Source of the DNA: Symbiodinium natans
Taxonomy: Eukaryota; Sar; Dinophyceae; Suessiales; Symbiodiniaceae
DNA: 64,000 nucleotides
NCBI GenBank assembly: GCA_905221605.1
Contig: CAJNDS010002403.1
Span: 191,501 to 255,500 of the forward strand
Direction: 5' to 3'
Shown here: positions 11,980-25,472 of the stretch, piece after piece
How positions within the stretch are numbered: the stretch's first letter is position 1
Layout of the letters: each line of letters starts with the position of its first letter
The notes under the pieces: generated by a model
What the model saw: the letters and a program-made list of their open reading frames with translations, nothing else
The model's database searches: none
What the model was told of the DNA's origin: nothing
Translations under genes and position numbers: made by a program

Positions 11980-12500
11980 CCGCCGGCTACCACCGATGGC
12001 ATCCAATAGAAACCATTAGCAACAAAGCTGCTCGGACAACTGCCGCGACCCATAGAGCTGCGCAGTCGTATGCCCACCTGACCATCTCCCGCACGATGCT
12101 GCCCTGAATCTTGGCACCTGCAGCCACGATTCTCCGTGCCAACTCTCTGCCGGAGTAGCGGGACAGGAAGCAGGCACACGGTTCTTCTTGCTCGCGTTCT
12201 GCATGATGGCTCGGTGACGTCGACTCGTCTCGTCTGTCAGATCCCATCCTATCTGGCCAGCTGCAGCAGGGGGTGGCTGCGAGCTTGCTCCAGCAAAGGT
12301 TCCGAGCCGGGCCACCGTCATGCTGGTCCGCTGCGCGGCGCACAAGCAGGATATCCAGCGTGGTCGAAGTAGCGTGTCTTGACATAGAGCAAACACGCCA
12401 GCGAGGTTTAGCCTCATGCTTTCATCCATGGCCACGCAGCCCAGGCGGCCGGAGTCTGAAAACCTCACACCCTCAATCTCAACGCCTATATAATCCCTCA
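11980..12500 (-). CDS. Candidate coding island, unknown
   Basis: About 500 bp free of telomeric repeat, open on the minus strand in two overlapping frames. One reads VRFSDSGRLGCVAMDESM near 12465-12400; another reads VAAGAKIQGSIVREMVRWAY followed by a hydrophobic segment (WVAAVVRAALLLMVS) near 12130-12000. An intron joining them is plausible but I could not fix its ends. No family recognised. Confidence 0.35.
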
Positions 12501-13464
12501 TCCCTAAACACTAAACCTTAAACCCAAAACCCGCTTTCTGAACCCCAAATTGCCAAACCCGACGGCTAACACCCTCAACTCTGCAGCTGCCAAAGTCCAA
12601 AGGTCCGTAAACCCTACACCCCTAAACCCTTGAACCCTAAGGCCCATACACCCTGAACCTCTAGACACCTATCCTAGCCCCTATAAGGCCCAAGCCCGAA
12701 ACCTTAACCGCAGGCCCTCCCCTCCTAGGATTGAGGTTTTTTTCGGGTTGGTTTCCGGCTTAGGACCTAAACCCTAAATACACCCAAAGTCAACTCCTTA
12801 ATCAACCCTAAGGAAATCCGAAATAAACCCTGTGCAGCCTGTCACACCCTTACCTTAAACTAACCCTATATGAAGTAATTAGGGTTTATATTCCTTGTAC
12901 CCCCCAAGGTTCACCCAATATGTACACTCACCAAAATTAAGAAGGAACCTCATATAATACACTCATCAGCCAAGACAAACGCGCTCGGGGCCTCAGCATG
13001 CAAGACGCTAGCGGTGGCTCCTGTGACTTTCGGCGGATCGTGGTCAACAAGAACGTTCACCGAGGGTTTAGGGTTTAGGGCTAGGGTTTAGGGTTTAGGG
13101 CTAGGGTTTAGGGTTTAGGGCTTAGGGTGTAGGGTTCAGGGTGGCCCCTAAAAGCCCTCCAACAACATGCTCCGGCACATAATCTCCTCATAATCTCCCG
13201 AGAAGGGGAGGCATGAAATACTCCCAACAAGGGCAGGCAGCCCTACCGGAAGGTTCCAGGGTTTAGGGTTTAGGGTCTAGGGTTTAGGGCTACTTGGTTT
13301 TTTCGTAAGTAGAGTTAGTAAGGTGGGTTGTGGGGATTCTCATAACGTTTTCTAGGGGATGCGAAGCAGGCGTACGAAGTCAAAAGAGCGCTTCTAAGGG
13401 AGCTCGAACACAAACCCCTCCTATAGGATAGAACCCTCACTTGAACCCCCAAACCCCTATCACC

Positions 13465-13560
13465 CCACACCCTCCCCCCCCCTCCCTCCCCCCCCCTTTT
13501 CCCACCCCCCCTCCCCCCCCCCCCTCCCTCCCCCCCCCACCCCCCCCTCTCCCCCCCAAA
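13465..13560. repeat. C-rich low-complexity tract
   Basis: Runs of C broken by T and A. The proline-only open frames across it are artefacts of composition. Confidence 0.9.
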
Positions 13561-14348
13561 AACATGAAAGCTAAGAATCCCTATATATCACCCCTGCAAG
13601 GACGAATGCGTTTCATTCTTGCGGGATTCTTAAGCATACAGTGGTAAAAACCGACGCCCTATAAGCCCTAAACCCTACACCTTAAACGCAGCCGCCCTCC
13701 TGAGGTTTGGCGGGGTGGGGGGTGTTTTCTGGGGATGCGAAACTTCAGACCCTAGCGCGCCGGCACAACCACAGTACACCAAAGCCGCTTCTTGAAGCGG
13801 GTTTAGGGTTCGGGGTTTAGGATTTGGATTCGGAACATGGTGCAAGGATGATTGGAGCTGGGGTTCCCTTCAGGTTATATTTTGGGGCATGGGATAAGGA
13901 TGCTCCAACTTCTTGGAGATGACTGCAAGACCGGAGTCTTGAAGAGGGGTTAGGGTTTAGATTTTGCTTAGCTGTCCAGTAACCTAAGGGAACTAAAGGT
14001 TAGCCTTTGGGATTTGTTCGGCATTGCAATACCCCGAAAAGGTCAAAGGTTACCTGCTCTACTACGAAGTTTAGGGTTCCGGGGCTGAAGTTTCACGCAA
14101 CTTGTTGAAACTAGGGCTTGGAGCTGGGGATGTTAAGTGCAAGTTAGGCTGGTGATGTAAGGAGTGCAACTATACAATAGCTAGATTTTGAGAGAACTTT
14201 ATAAGTTAAGGTTTAGGGTCGTCAGGGCTTGAGGGCTTTCTTGGGCATCCTTCAAGTAGTAGCCTTACTTAAGGGTTGATAACACAAGTAAGCCCTTAAC
14301 CACAAACAACCCCCCAAAACCCACCCTAAACCCCAGTTGAATGTCCAG

Positions 14349-14473
14349 GGCTTACAGCCGCCAAGAGCAGGCAAACTTGCGAAAGAAGCATTGATCAAGC
14401 TGGAACTCCTTGGGATTGATCGGGCTGTGCTTCCTCGCTGGGGTGGTTCCCCGGGTGCGTTGGCAGAACTCAT
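14349..14473 (+). CDS. Candidate exon, unknown protein
   Basis: Open frame GLQPPRAGKLAKEALIKLEL followed by GIDRAVLPRWGGSPGA, opened by an AG|G acceptor and closed by ATG|GTG, a possible GT donor in phase 0. It has protein-like composition. The opposite strand is also open, and plus-strand coding would be unlike the supported genes here. Confidence 0.35.
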
Positions 14474-15455
14474 GGTGTTCAATCTCATTTCGACTGCAGT
14501 GCAACATGTCGCCTACATCTCCTTCCGAAGCAGGGGTATCTGTATGAATATCGGCATTAGCCTCATTTTCTTCTCGAAGAGGGGCTGATCAGGACGAGGT
14601 GTGACAGTCGGCTCGGCTGGCCGTACGTGACGAAGGCCCACGGACGACGAAGCTTCTTGAGGCTTCCAATCGCCCTCCGAAGAGAGGGTTCCCCCACCAT
14701 GCTCCTAAAACAGCGCTTATATTCCCTTAGAGGATCTAGATCCAAGTGCAACCAATTGAAAGGGTACCCTTTTTGGCTTGGAGGGGCTTATAAGGGAAGC
14801 TAAGCCTAAGAAAATGGAACGAGGGCCTACCTCGGGTCCTGGAGACTTTAAAAGGGTTCCGAAACCCAAGGGTACAACCCTACAGATTCGATGTAGGAGC
14901 CCCATGATTGAACGCAGAGAGCATTAGGGATTAGGATTAGTGTTTCGGGTCTAGGGCGAATCTGGATGCAACTAAACCCTAAACCCTAAACTTTAAACCC
15001 TAAACGCTACCAAAAACAAAACAACGGGTGCCCTCTTGGCTTGCTGCGCTTTAGAAGGGGTCTGAGCCCTTCAGCTGGCGAGTTCGGCCTCCTTTTGCAC
15101 ACATCCATGCGCTGAGAACCCACGAAGCTCAGCTTGTAGCACCAAACATGCCCAGCTCCTTTGGCACACCGGCTCCGAGTGCCCATGCAATTCTCGCCGG
15201 ACGCTCGCCCACCGCCAGCAGCTGAGGAACAAGGCTTCAATTTGGGTCTTCCGCAAACTGTAGGGGTAGGCGTAAGGACCCTACACCCTAAACCCTTGGC
15301 CCTAAACCCCTAAACCCCACCCTAAATCCTAAACCCTCCAAACCCCAAAACCCTAAACCCCAAAACCCTAAACCCTGAACCCTGAACCCTAAACCCTAAA
15401 CCCTAAACCCTAAACGCTAAATCCCAAATCCTAAACCCTAAACCCTACCCCGGTC

Positions 15456-15550
15456 TTAGGGTTGCAAGCTTGAAGGCTTGGGCGGGCCTTGGCCAACTTC
15501 GCGTAACACTCGGTAGGTCTCTCGCCAGCTCCGGTTCGATGCCTGCATCG
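15456..15550 (-). CDS. Candidate exon, unknown protein
   Basis: Behind an AG|G site on the minus strand a frame reads ASNRSWRETYRVLREVGQG. Telomere-like repeat lies on both sides. No family recognised; another minus frame is also open. Confidence 0.3.
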
Positions 15551-16931
15551 GCTTCTACCCTAAAACCTAAACCCTAAACCCAAAACCCTAAACCCTAAAC
15601 CCTAAACCCTAAATCCTACACCCTAACCCCCCTAAACCCTAAACCCCAACCCCTAAACACTAAACCCTGAACCCTAACACCCTGGTAGCTTTGTCTCAGT
15701 CCCCTCATCAAGTATACTACGGCATGGCGCCATCCTGGTGATAGCGCGGCTGAAAACCTGTTCCCGTACTATGGCTATGATGCTTTAAAACAAAGCTTTG
15801 GGCTCTTTTGGGTGTGGGAAAATTCCGTGATTAACCGAAACAAGCAGCCCTAAACACTGCACTTGTGTGCCCAGGGGACTTCTTTCTTGGGTGTTGCGAA
15901 ATATGTTTGTGTTTTCCAAAGTAGGAGTTTCCGTTTTGGGGGGTTGACTGCCTACTTCCTTCACGTCAACGCCCCGAAGCCTTGAAGCATGAACCCCGGG
16001 ACCCCTGATGAAACCCAAAAGCCTTCAACCTGAAACTGCCGCAAATACTACCGAAAGTCCGAAATTTTAAACCTTACAGTATGAAGAAGCTCCCAATGGT
16101 ATGTTTAGTAGTGCACTTTTTCCCATGCCTAAAACCCTAAGGCCCAAACCCTGCACCTCAAAATCTGAATCCTGACACCCGAAACCCTCAAACCCTAGAC
16201 CTTACAACCCCCCCAAACCCTGCACCCTGCCTGTTGGACCACGAAGGCCGAAGTGCGCAGGGAAACCTGTTTAGGTGTTAGGGTTTTTGAGGGTTTTTGA
16301 GGGTTTAGGGTTTCGGGCTGAAGGTAACCCAAAGCCTGCGTTTCTTGCAGGTTGTGGCTACAAAACCCATTACGGGATTCTTAGTAACCTACAAAAAGTG
16401 CGCTTTGGGTTCTTTAGGGTTGGAAGAGGATGTAGGCTAGGAATTCCCAAAACCGCTTTAAGCCCCTCCCGAGCTTACAATTCGTAAACCAGTAAACCCT
16501 TATAAACCCCCAACCCCCCTGGCCTCCCCCCCCCCCTCCCCAAACGCCCTCAACCCGTCAAGCCATCAAGCTGCTAGGGCTTCTTTGGGGGTTGAGGGTC
16601 TAGGGTTTGGGGTTTAAGGTTTAGGGTATGAAATAGGTTCTGTACTACGAGCATCCACAAAAGTCACCTCTGAACCGTCATGCTTCTGAGACTCGGCGTT
16701 TCGGTGGCTTAGGGGGCTTCAAGATTGAGCGGTTTAGAGTTTTCTATCTTAGGGTTTTAGGATCGAAGGGTTTAGGGTCAAGAGTCCTGAATCCTGGTTA
16801 TTGTGTGCGTTCGCTCGACCCGAAGCTACCTCGAGTGTGGTGCCAGACTAGAGAAAGACAAAGGCAGGAAGGACAAGAGCTGAACATCCTACCCCAAAAG
16901 TGCAAAGCCTCCAACCCCTCAACCCAACACG

Positions 16932-17160
16932 CCTAAACCCTAAACCCTAAACCCTAAACCCTAAACCCTAAACCCTAAACCCTAAACCCTAAACCCTACA
17001 CCCTACACCCTACACCTTGAAACCTGAGCCCAAAAGTCCTAAAGCCCGCACCTGCACCTCCTCCGAGACCACCGGCGGCGGCCGTGGCAGCTGCAAAGGC
17101 ATTTGCGGTTTAGGGTTTAGGGTTTAGGGTTTAGGGTTTAGGGTTTAGGGTTTAGGGTTC
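16932..17160. repeat. Telomere-like arrays on both strands around a Pro/Ala-rich island
   Basis: CCCTAAA array at 16932-17006, TTTAGGG array at 17106-17160. The 90 bp between them can be read on the plus strand as APAPPPRPPAAAVAAAKAFA. Confidence 0.85.
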
Positions 17161-17234
17161 AGGGTTCAGGGTTCAGGGTTCAGGGTTCAGGGTGTGCTTC
17201 TTTGGGCTTCAATTGTTGAAGTGGGTTGTTTTGG

Positions 17235-17369
17235 CTTACTTGGAGGTTCATAGGAGTTAGAAGCGGGGTTATCCCGACCCCTAGAGTAGGGTTGCAAGTA
17301 GCGCAAAGAAGGAGAAAATAGGCATCCTACTTACAACCCTGCCCGTAGCTACCCATGAACCTCCGAGCA
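17235..17369. mobile_element. MITE family P
   Basis: Starts cttacttggaggttcatagg and ends ctacccatgaacctccgag, inverted repeats of each other, with diverged interior. Same family as 9521-9638. Confidence 0.75.
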
Positions 17370-18889
17370 AGGGCTTAAGCGCAAAACCCTACACGCCAAG
17401 CCAACTACCCATGAAACTCCAAGTAGGTCCAAAACTTCACATGTCCCTAAACCCTAAACCCTAAACCCTAAACCCAAAAAAACCTAAACCCTAAACTCTC
17501 AACCCTAAACCCCCAAACCCAGCCTCCGGCGCCTGCTTTGGCTGCTGGACGCTGCACTCACTGCCCATGGAAGGCCACTCATCGGGGAAACTTCCGCTGA
17601 CGAGCTCTGCAGGGTTTAGGGTTTCAGGGTTAAGGGCTTAGGGTTTAAGGTGCAGGTTGAAGGGCCACTGGGGGGTTAGGGTTCAGGGTTCAGGGCTTGA
17701 GGGGATTTAGGTTCCAGAGCTCGGGGTTGAGAGTCTAAGGTTTGGGGGTTTAAGGTTTGAGGAAGGTTTAGGGTTTAGGGAAGTAGGGCTAGAAGTATAT
17801 CAGCGCATCCCCTGCACTCGAGTATAACAAGCTATGTCTCCGGTTGCCGTCATTGATTATAACCCCTAGTCAGGACAGACAATGATTTAGGGGGGGTAGC
17901 GTGTATTGGGTTTTACGAGCCATCCCCTCTCTTAAAATTAGAGGGATCAGGTGTTTCAGTCGAGAGATATGCGAAGGAATTGAAGCCCTGAACCCTGAAC
18001 CGTATGAGCCCCAAGCAGACATTCCAAAAGTACCAAGATCAACAAGACAGCTGCTTGAGCCCGTGTTGCGCCACAACACTGATTGAATTCAGGGCGTTTA
18101 TGGTGCATACGAATGTTAAGAAGATGAATACGACTTTAAACATTCAAAATGGTAATTAATCAGAGAAGAATAAGAGATAACAAGGTCTAAGCCCCCCCCC
18201 CCCGCCACTTCAATGCTAAGAACGGCAGAGCTCCAGGCAGAGTTGAACAAACCTCGAAGCCCCAAGCCCAACACCGTGTCCCTAATCCCCAAATCCTAAA
18301 CTCCTAATCCTAAACAACCTGAAACCACCCCACACCTTAAACCAAAGACCCCAAACCCCTTGGGGCTCAGGATCTTGGCTTAGCCCCTAAATCCTGAGGG
18401 CGGAGGGTGGAGAGGGTTTTAAACGGCTTAGGGTTTAGAGAGCTTAGGTGCAGCAGTAGACCCTACATAATTACCCTACATACCCGAAAAGACCCATACA
18501 CACCCACACATACCCTAAATTCCCTACACCCTGGGCCCGAAACCCTAAACGCTAAACCCTAAACCCAATTGAGAGATTGGCGAACCAGACAAGCGCCCCT
18601 GGCCTGTGGGGCCACAGCTGCCGGCGAAGGCCTCGAGACTCCAACAAGCCTTCACTTGGGCATGGGGCTTCTTTTGGGGCCTAAGCCCTAAACCCTAAAC
18701 CCTACCCCCGAGTTTGGGCTGAGGGCCTATCCTTGAAAGACCTGAAAGCCCTGGGCCCCAGAAGCCCTGAAACCCTAAGCCCTTGAGGCCCTCAACCCCA
18801 AGCCCCAAACCCTAAGCCCCGTAGGCTTTCAGGGTCCTTGAAGCCCTAAAACCTAACCCTAAACCCTGAAGCCTAACCCTTGGGGTTTA

Positions 18890-19230
18890 AGGTTCTTGAA
18901 GCCCTTGAAGCCCCAAACCCTAGACCCTAAGACCTAAATCCTAACGCCATGGTTTTCGAGTCCTTGAAGCCCTTGAAGTCCCAAGCCCCAAGCCCCAAGC
19001 CCCCTAAACCTTAAACCCGTTGAAGCCCTCAACCCTCAACCCCATGAAGCCCTAAACCCTACGCCCCGTGAAGCCCCTAAACCCTGAACCCCTTGAAGCC
19101 CTTATCCCTAAACCCTTTGAAGCCCTAACGCCTGAACCCCTTGAAGCCCCAAACCCTAGACCCTAAACCCCTTGAAGCCCCAAACCCTAAACCCTTTGAA
19201 GCCCCAAACCCTAAAACCTTTGAAGCCCCA
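18890..19230 (-). repeat. CCTTGAAGCCC / CCCTAAACCC interleaved repeat
   Basis: A telomere-related array in which 'cttgaagcccc' alternates with 'aaaccctaaaccc' about a dozen times. It is a higher-order unit distinct from plain CCCTAAA and seems to be expanded only here. Confidence 0.8.
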
Positions 19231-20326
19231 AACCCTAAACTCCTTAGGGTTTTCGGGCCCTTGAAACCCTAAGCCCCCAAACCCTAAACTCCCTAAACTC
19301 CCTTAAACTCCCTACACCCTACACCCTACACCCAAAACCCAAGACCCTAAACCCTAAACCCTAAACCCCTTAAAAGGGCCCTAAGGGCCCTTGAAACCCT
19401 TGAACGAGGCCCAGCCTGGGCCGCTTCAGCGGCGGGGGGCCCCCGCCTAGGAAGGATCTTTAGGGGCTTTGGGGTTTAGGGTTTGGTGGGGATTTAGGGT
19501 TTCTGGTTTGGGGTTTGGGGTTTAGGGTTTAGGGTTTGGGGTTTAGGGTTTAGGGCTTGGGGTTTAGGGTTTGTGGTTTGGGGGTTGGGGTTAGACGACA
19601 TAGGGCATGTAGGAGTGCTTGATTGGAACTTAGGGGTTAGGCTTGATCTGCAGGGTTTGGGTGTTGAGAAGCGGGTTAGTGGTTGCAGGGGTTTGAGGTT
19701 TGGGGGCTTTTTTTTTTAGTGGTTAAGGTTGAGAGTGGGCAAGGGGTTCTGTGTTCACCTGTTTGGTCCTTAGCCTTAACAGCACGTAGTGTTGGGTCTC
19801 AGTCGTCTCTGCAAAGAAGAGGCCCTGATCAAAGCTGCCCTCGCCAAGACCACAAATCCGGAAATGTGAATTCGAAGCTAGTTATGCTGTTGGGTCGTCG
19901 ACAGGGCGAATTAAGGGATTTAGGTTTTTTTGGTCTGAGGGCTTTTTCTGCGGGCTTAGGGCTTAGGGTTTAGGGCTTAGGGTGTAACTGGCTGAGGGCT
20001 TTGAGGTTCTTGGAGCTTCGGGCTTCATACTTCAGGGCCATTAAAACCTTCAGAGCCCAACAAACCTAAACATTGAGAACTCTAAGTTAAACCTAAGGCG
20101 CGCCCTAAGGGAAAAAACTAAACCCTAAGATGCTAAACCCCACCACTCTAAAGCAACAAACAGATCACCAAGCTGACCAACATGTGCGCGCGCACACACA
20201 CACACACGCACACACGCTCACAAAAGACGAGCTGAAACCCTAAAGGCCTACAATACTCGACCGTCCGAAAGCCCCGAAGCCCTGAAACCCTAAACCCCTA
20301 AACCCTAGACCCCAAACCCCCAACTT

Positions 20327-20390
20327 GGGAGTTTCCGCCTCTTGAAAGGCGATCTCCTGGAACTCTCGGCCCAACGTCCGCCGGCACCTC
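20327..20390 (-). CDS. Candidate exon, helical segment
   Basis: An AG|G acceptor opens a minus-strand frame RCRRTLGREFQEIAFQEAET, charged and helix-like. Direction agrees with the supported genes. Family unknown and neighbouring exons not found. Confidence 0.4.
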
Positions 20391-21154
20391 CTTGGCGCAT
20401 GAACGCTAGCGCGGTGGGGTTCTTCGAAACCCTGAAGCCCTAGCCCTGAACCCTAAACCCTAAGCCCTGAACCCTAAACCCTAAACCCTGAACCCTAAAC
20501 CCCTAATCTCTAATCCCCTAAACCTCTAAACCCCTACATGCAAGGCACTTGGGGTTTTGCGGTTTAAGGTTTAGGGCTGGGACTCTTAAGGCTCTTAAGG
20601 CGGGTCCTCAGGGGGTTCCTACCTGGGTGTAGGGCTTATAGGTGTACGGCTTAGGGTTTAGAGTTAAGGGGTTTAGGGGTTTCTTAGGGTCTTAGTGTTC
20701 TTAAGGCCCTTAAAGTTCAGCGCGCAGGTTAGTTCAGGGTTTAGGGTTTATACCAGGCATGAACCTCAACCCTAAGCCCTACAATCCCTAAAATCCCTTA
20801 TTCAACCCTCAACCCTAAAACCCTATCAAAACCCTAAACCCACAACCCGAAAACCCCCCCCATAAAACCCTATGAATCCCAAACCCCACACCAAAAGAGC
20901 GCTTGGGGTTGTCTTAGTTGCTGAGGTCAGAAGCCCCCAAAAAGTGTACGCTTTCAGTTCTATAGGGGGTTTTGGTATCCCAAAAAAAGTGAAGTGTACT
21001 CACCCTAAACCCTAAACCCCAAACCCTAAATCCTAAACCCTAAACCCTAAACCCTAAGTAGGCTACTAAGTTGTAGGGCGCGTGGTGCGCAGCCCAGCGG
21101 CGGAATCAAACGGAGGTGCTTTCCGCGGTCGCCCGGATTTCTTTGCCTCAGCTG

Positions 21155-21262
21155 CGTTTAGGGTTTAGGGTTTAGGGTTTAGGGTTTAGGGTTTAGGGTT
21201 TAGGGTTTAGGGTTTAGGGTTTAGGGTTTAGGGTTTAGGGTTTAGCGTTTAGGGTTTAGGTG
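21155..21262 (+). repeat. TTTAGGG array
   Basis: About 14 near-perfect units. Part of the telomere-like matrix; the island just before it (21077-21157) is open on the plus strand. Confidence 0.95.
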
Positions 21263-22400
21263 CTTAGATGGTTTAAGGGTCAGGGTTTGGGGGTTCAGGT
21301 TTTAGGGGTTTGGGGCTTTTGCAGCTGGTAAGGTTTAGGGCTGCTACGGGGCTGGGTCGGGATTCCAGGGCCCTACAACCGATCCCTCTGAAGCAGAGGG
21401 TCCGCACATATGGAACTGTTTAGGATTTAAGGTTTAGGGTTGTCTGATTTGCTTAAGGACAGCAGACCCTAAACTTTAAACCCTAAACCCTAAACCCTAA
21501 AACCTAAACCCCAAACCCCAAACCCTAAACCCTAAACCCTAAACTTCTTCAGATCCCAGGCTCCCCGGGCTGCCGCAGGATTGCACGGATGCCCGGAGGG
21601 CGATTCATGGCGCGTTGGAGGTTTAGGGTTTAGGGTTTAGGGCTAGGGTTTAGGGTTTGGGGTTTAGGGTTTAGGGCAAGGGTTTAGGGTAAGGTTCAGG
21701 GGTTAGGGTTTAGGGTTGAGAGGGTTTGGGTTAGGGTGTAGGGTTTAGGGCTAGGGTTTTAGGGTTAGTGTTTCGGGGTTAGCGTTAGGGTTGAGAAGGT
21801 TTCGGGGTTCGGGTTTAGGATTTGCGGTTGAGAGCGTTTCGGGGTTTTGGAGTTTAGGGTTGAGAGGGTTTCGGGTTGAGAGGTTCTAAAGCTTGGCACC
21901 TTAACCAGTTAATAATAAGGGTTTAGGGTTTAGGGTTTAGGCTTTATGGTTTATAATAAGGGTCACTACGCCCAAAAAACTCTTAACCTCTTGTGTTTTT
22001 CCGTTTGTCTTCTTCGTTAAGGAGCCCAAGTCCCCCAAAAAGGAAAAAGGGCACCTCTCATCTTCCTAAACCCCAAGAATTCAAACATTGCAGACTAGAG
22101 CCTATGAATTAGGGTTTATGGTTTTGGGTTTCGGGTTTAGAGCAATATTACCACAGCGTCTAGTATAAGTATGCATCCCTCATTGCGCTACATTTAAAAC
22201 TTAGTTTCGTCTTAGGGCGCATAGCTGTTCAGTGCCGAAACGCTTGGCCCTACTTCCATAACCCTGAACCCTAAAGCCTGAACCCTAAACCTTAAACCCT
22301 AAACCTCGACATGCTAGACCCAGGAGTAACCAAGGAATAAAAAGGGCGCCCATAAGGGAACCCCAACCCTAAAAAAGGAAGGCAGGGCCTACTCCGGGTC

Positions 22401-22591
22401 CTAGTCTAGTATGGGCCCTTAAAACCCTAAACCCTAAACCCTAAACCCTAAACCCTAAACCCTAAACCCTAAACCCTAAACCCTAAACCCTAAACCCCCT
22501 TATGTACCCTAGAAAGCCCGAGGGCCCCTACTTCAGAACCCTTTCAAGGAGGTAAGGGACCATATTCAAGGCCCATAAAAACTACCCTTAG
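22401..22591. mobile_element. MITE family B split by a telomeric array
   Basis: The left part 'agtatgggccctta' (to about 22422) and the right part 'cccccttatgtaccct ... aaactacccttag' (from about 22497) are collinear with intact family B members, but a pure CCCTAAA array of about 11 units (22423-22498) takes the place of the 'gaaagggga' centre. See findings. Confidence 0.75.
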
Positions 22592-24094
22592 ATGAACACA
22601 AAAGCAGAAGCCCTAAGCCTATAGCATACCTGGGGTCTTCATGTATTGCTTAGGCGGAATTGCACCTGCCCCTCACAGATATAGTAGGCTCTTTAATTTC
22701 TAGCACCCTCAACAGGACACTCCAGGTACATGTGTATATATATATATGTATACACATACTCTCACAGCAATATTCATAGTCATGTTCGTCCTCACACATT
22801 GAAACGATTCCTGTAGAGAGTTCTGTTTGCGCTCAAAATCCTGAACCAGCGTCTTTTGGATGAGCCCTCCAAAAACTCCACAGGGAAGTACAAACCATTG
22901 TTAGTGATATAAAGAGGGTTTAGGTGTTAGGGCTTCAGGTTTGTTAAGGAGTCCTTAACTAGGAACAGCCCTTAAAGCCCTTCCAAACATGTTCCTAAAT
23001 GCAATGCTCTGAAGCCCCAAGAAGGGAAAATCTCGAATACCCCAGAAGGCCCGCGGCCAAGCCCGGTAGAGTCTCAAGGGGCTAAGACTCGTACCCGAAG
23101 GTTGTACCCCTAAAGATTTCCCTTAATACACTCCGCATATTGCCCGTCTGCTACCTTGGGGGGTCCCCAAACCCAAGGGTGTGATCTTAGGGGTCCAAGG
23201 TCCCCTGAACCCTAACCCCTAGACCCGGTTATAGGGGTTTGGGGTTTAGGGTTTCGGGTGTAGGGCTTCGGGGCTTAGGCGTTTAGGGTCAGTCATCTAA
23301 AGAACTTGGCCCGCTCTCTGACGTTGTTTAGACTCCTAGGGTTCTCAAGACTTTAGGAGTAGAGGGTTTAAGGTTTAGGGTTTAGGGATAGAGGTTTAGG
23401 GTTTTGGGTTTTGGGGTTTAGGGATAGAAGGTCTAAGGTTCAGGGCTTAGGGCTTAGGATTTCGGACGCTTTTGAATGACGGAAGGCCTTGAAAGTCTCG
23501 TCTCGCGTGGTCGGGCCGCTAGAGTGGCGCGATGGGCTCTCAGCCCTTTTGTGTGGTGTACCGGGTGTAGGGTTTAGGGTTCAGCGTTTAGGGTTCAGGG
23601 GTTCAGGGTTTAGGGGTTCAGGGTTTAGGGGTTCAGGGTTTAGGGTTTTGGGTTCCGGGTTTAGGACCTAGGAGGGAATATATATATATATAGATAGAAA
23701 ACTTATATATATATATATATTTTTATATATGTGTATATGTAGATAGTCGCGAATCTAATTACGAATAAACCAAATGCATAGATATATGTGCATAGACATA
23801 TACGCTAATTTTGTCTTTTCCTGTATATGTATATATATATATATATGAGAGCGAGAAACAGTGTGATGCAAGATAAGTGTCATAGATGCAATGCACTCAA
23901 GCGTAGGGCGGAGAGTTTCAAGCCAAGTTTCTATGCTCCTGCCGAGCAAGAAACGTAACAAGGATTTAGGGTTCAGGGTGGGGCGTTTAGGGCAAGCTGT
24001 GCGGAGGTTTCATGGCCCTAAACCCTAACCCTAAACCCTAAACCCTAAACCCTGAACCCTAAACCTGGTTTCTCTTACCCTCAGTCGCCCCTCT

Positions 24095-24160
24095 GCAGCC
24101 GAATGCTTCCAACTGAAATGATCTCTGCCGGCCCTCCGTGCAGAAAACCTGTGCAAAGGG
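24095..24160 (-). CDS. Candidate exon, unknown
   Basis: An AG|G site opens a minus-strand frame VFCTEGRQRSFQLEAFG. The plus strand is equally open (MLPTEMISAGPPCRKP), so strand is unsure. Confidence 0.28.
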
Positions 24161-24411
24161 CAACACAGGGTTTAGTAAATTTAGGGTTGCAGGGCTTCAT
24201 CCTCACTAAGAAAAAAAGGTGAACCTCAGAACCTTAGAACCCGAAACCCGAAACCCGAAACCCGAAACCCTAAACAGTAGTGCATTCGGAGCTACCGGGA
24301 GATAGGGCGAGGAATCTTGCGGTCTTAGAGGAGTTTTGAGCAGGGCAGTTTTGAGGAGAAGCCGTTGGGCTCAAAAACCCTGGAGGTTTAGGACATAGGG
24401 TTTCAGGTTGA

Positions 24412-24527
24412 GAAGAGTACTCTACTCCCCTTAGAACCTTCATACAAAATATTTGCTAAATATCCTCTTGGGTTTTATATGAACAAAAATAATAATAATT
24501 CCCAAGGGGGATATAGAGTGCTCTTCC
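24412..24527. mobile_element. MITE family K
   Basis: Ends gaagagtactctactcccctt and aagggggatatagagtgctcttc are imperfect inverted repeats around an AT-rich centre. I found no second copy in the window. Confidence 0.65.
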
Positions 24528-24777
24528 CCAGCTGCTTGGAGGTTGCAGGCATCCCGGTTACTTAGTGAGGTTTAGGTCTTAGTGTTTAGGATCCCGGTTC
24601 GGGTGTGGGCGTTTAGGGGCTTAGGGGATTTGGCGGTTTGGGGGGCCGTGGGGTTTGGGGTTTAGGGTGGAATGAGATAAGTGATGCCCGAAACAACACA
24701 TGCAAGCTTAAAACCTTCCAAGCGTGCCTGTACTGAGGTAACTAGCCAGCCTCCTTCACTCGACAAACCAGCCCGAA

Positions 24778-25050
24778 ACCCTAAACCCTAAACCCTAAAC
24801 CCTAAACCCTAAACCCTAAACCCTAAACCCTAAGCCCTAAACCCTAAACCCTAAACCCTAAACCCCACCCAAAAGGGAACTCAACCTGGAGGTTTAGGCC
24901 CTAGGCCCCATGAAGCCCCGAGCCGAAGCTGCAATATTCTTACTCTTTTAGCTTGCCAAAAAAACCCTAAACCCTAAACCCTAAACCCTAAACCCTAAAC
25001 CCTAAACCCTAAACCCTGAACCCTGAACCCTGAACCCTGAACCCTGAAGC
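24778..25050 (-). repeat. Two CCCTAAA arrays
   Basis: Arrays at 24778-24864 and 24963-25050, the second ending in CCCTGAA variants, separated by about 95 bp of degenerate sequence. Confidence 0.95.
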
Positions 25051-25472
25051 CTAAGTTCTTAGAAGGGAATCCGATACACCTTAATATAGCCCTTAGTAGC
25101 ATACTGAATCTGAGTAGTAAGTTCGTCCGTCCTTAGATTTTTTTGCCCCTTCAAGGAGGAACCGTTTTTGAGCTTTCCTAACACGAAAATCCCAAACTAG
25201 ACCCGAGAGGAACCTAGGAATAAAGATAGGGTACCCTTTTGTTGTTTAAAGGGGCTTATTTCGGATCCTAAGCCCTCTTAAATGGGCCTACACCGGTTCC
25301 TCGTAAGACAGTAAGATCATCCGTTTAGGGTTTAGGGTTTAAGGTTTAGGGTTTAGGGTTTAGGGCCCTCTCAAGAATCCGGAGGACCATCGTGCTTGAG
25401 TTGCATACGCCCTGAAGCGCCGCGCATTTGGCCGGCTGGACAGGGCGCACGGCAATGTCTACACTCCCCAAG

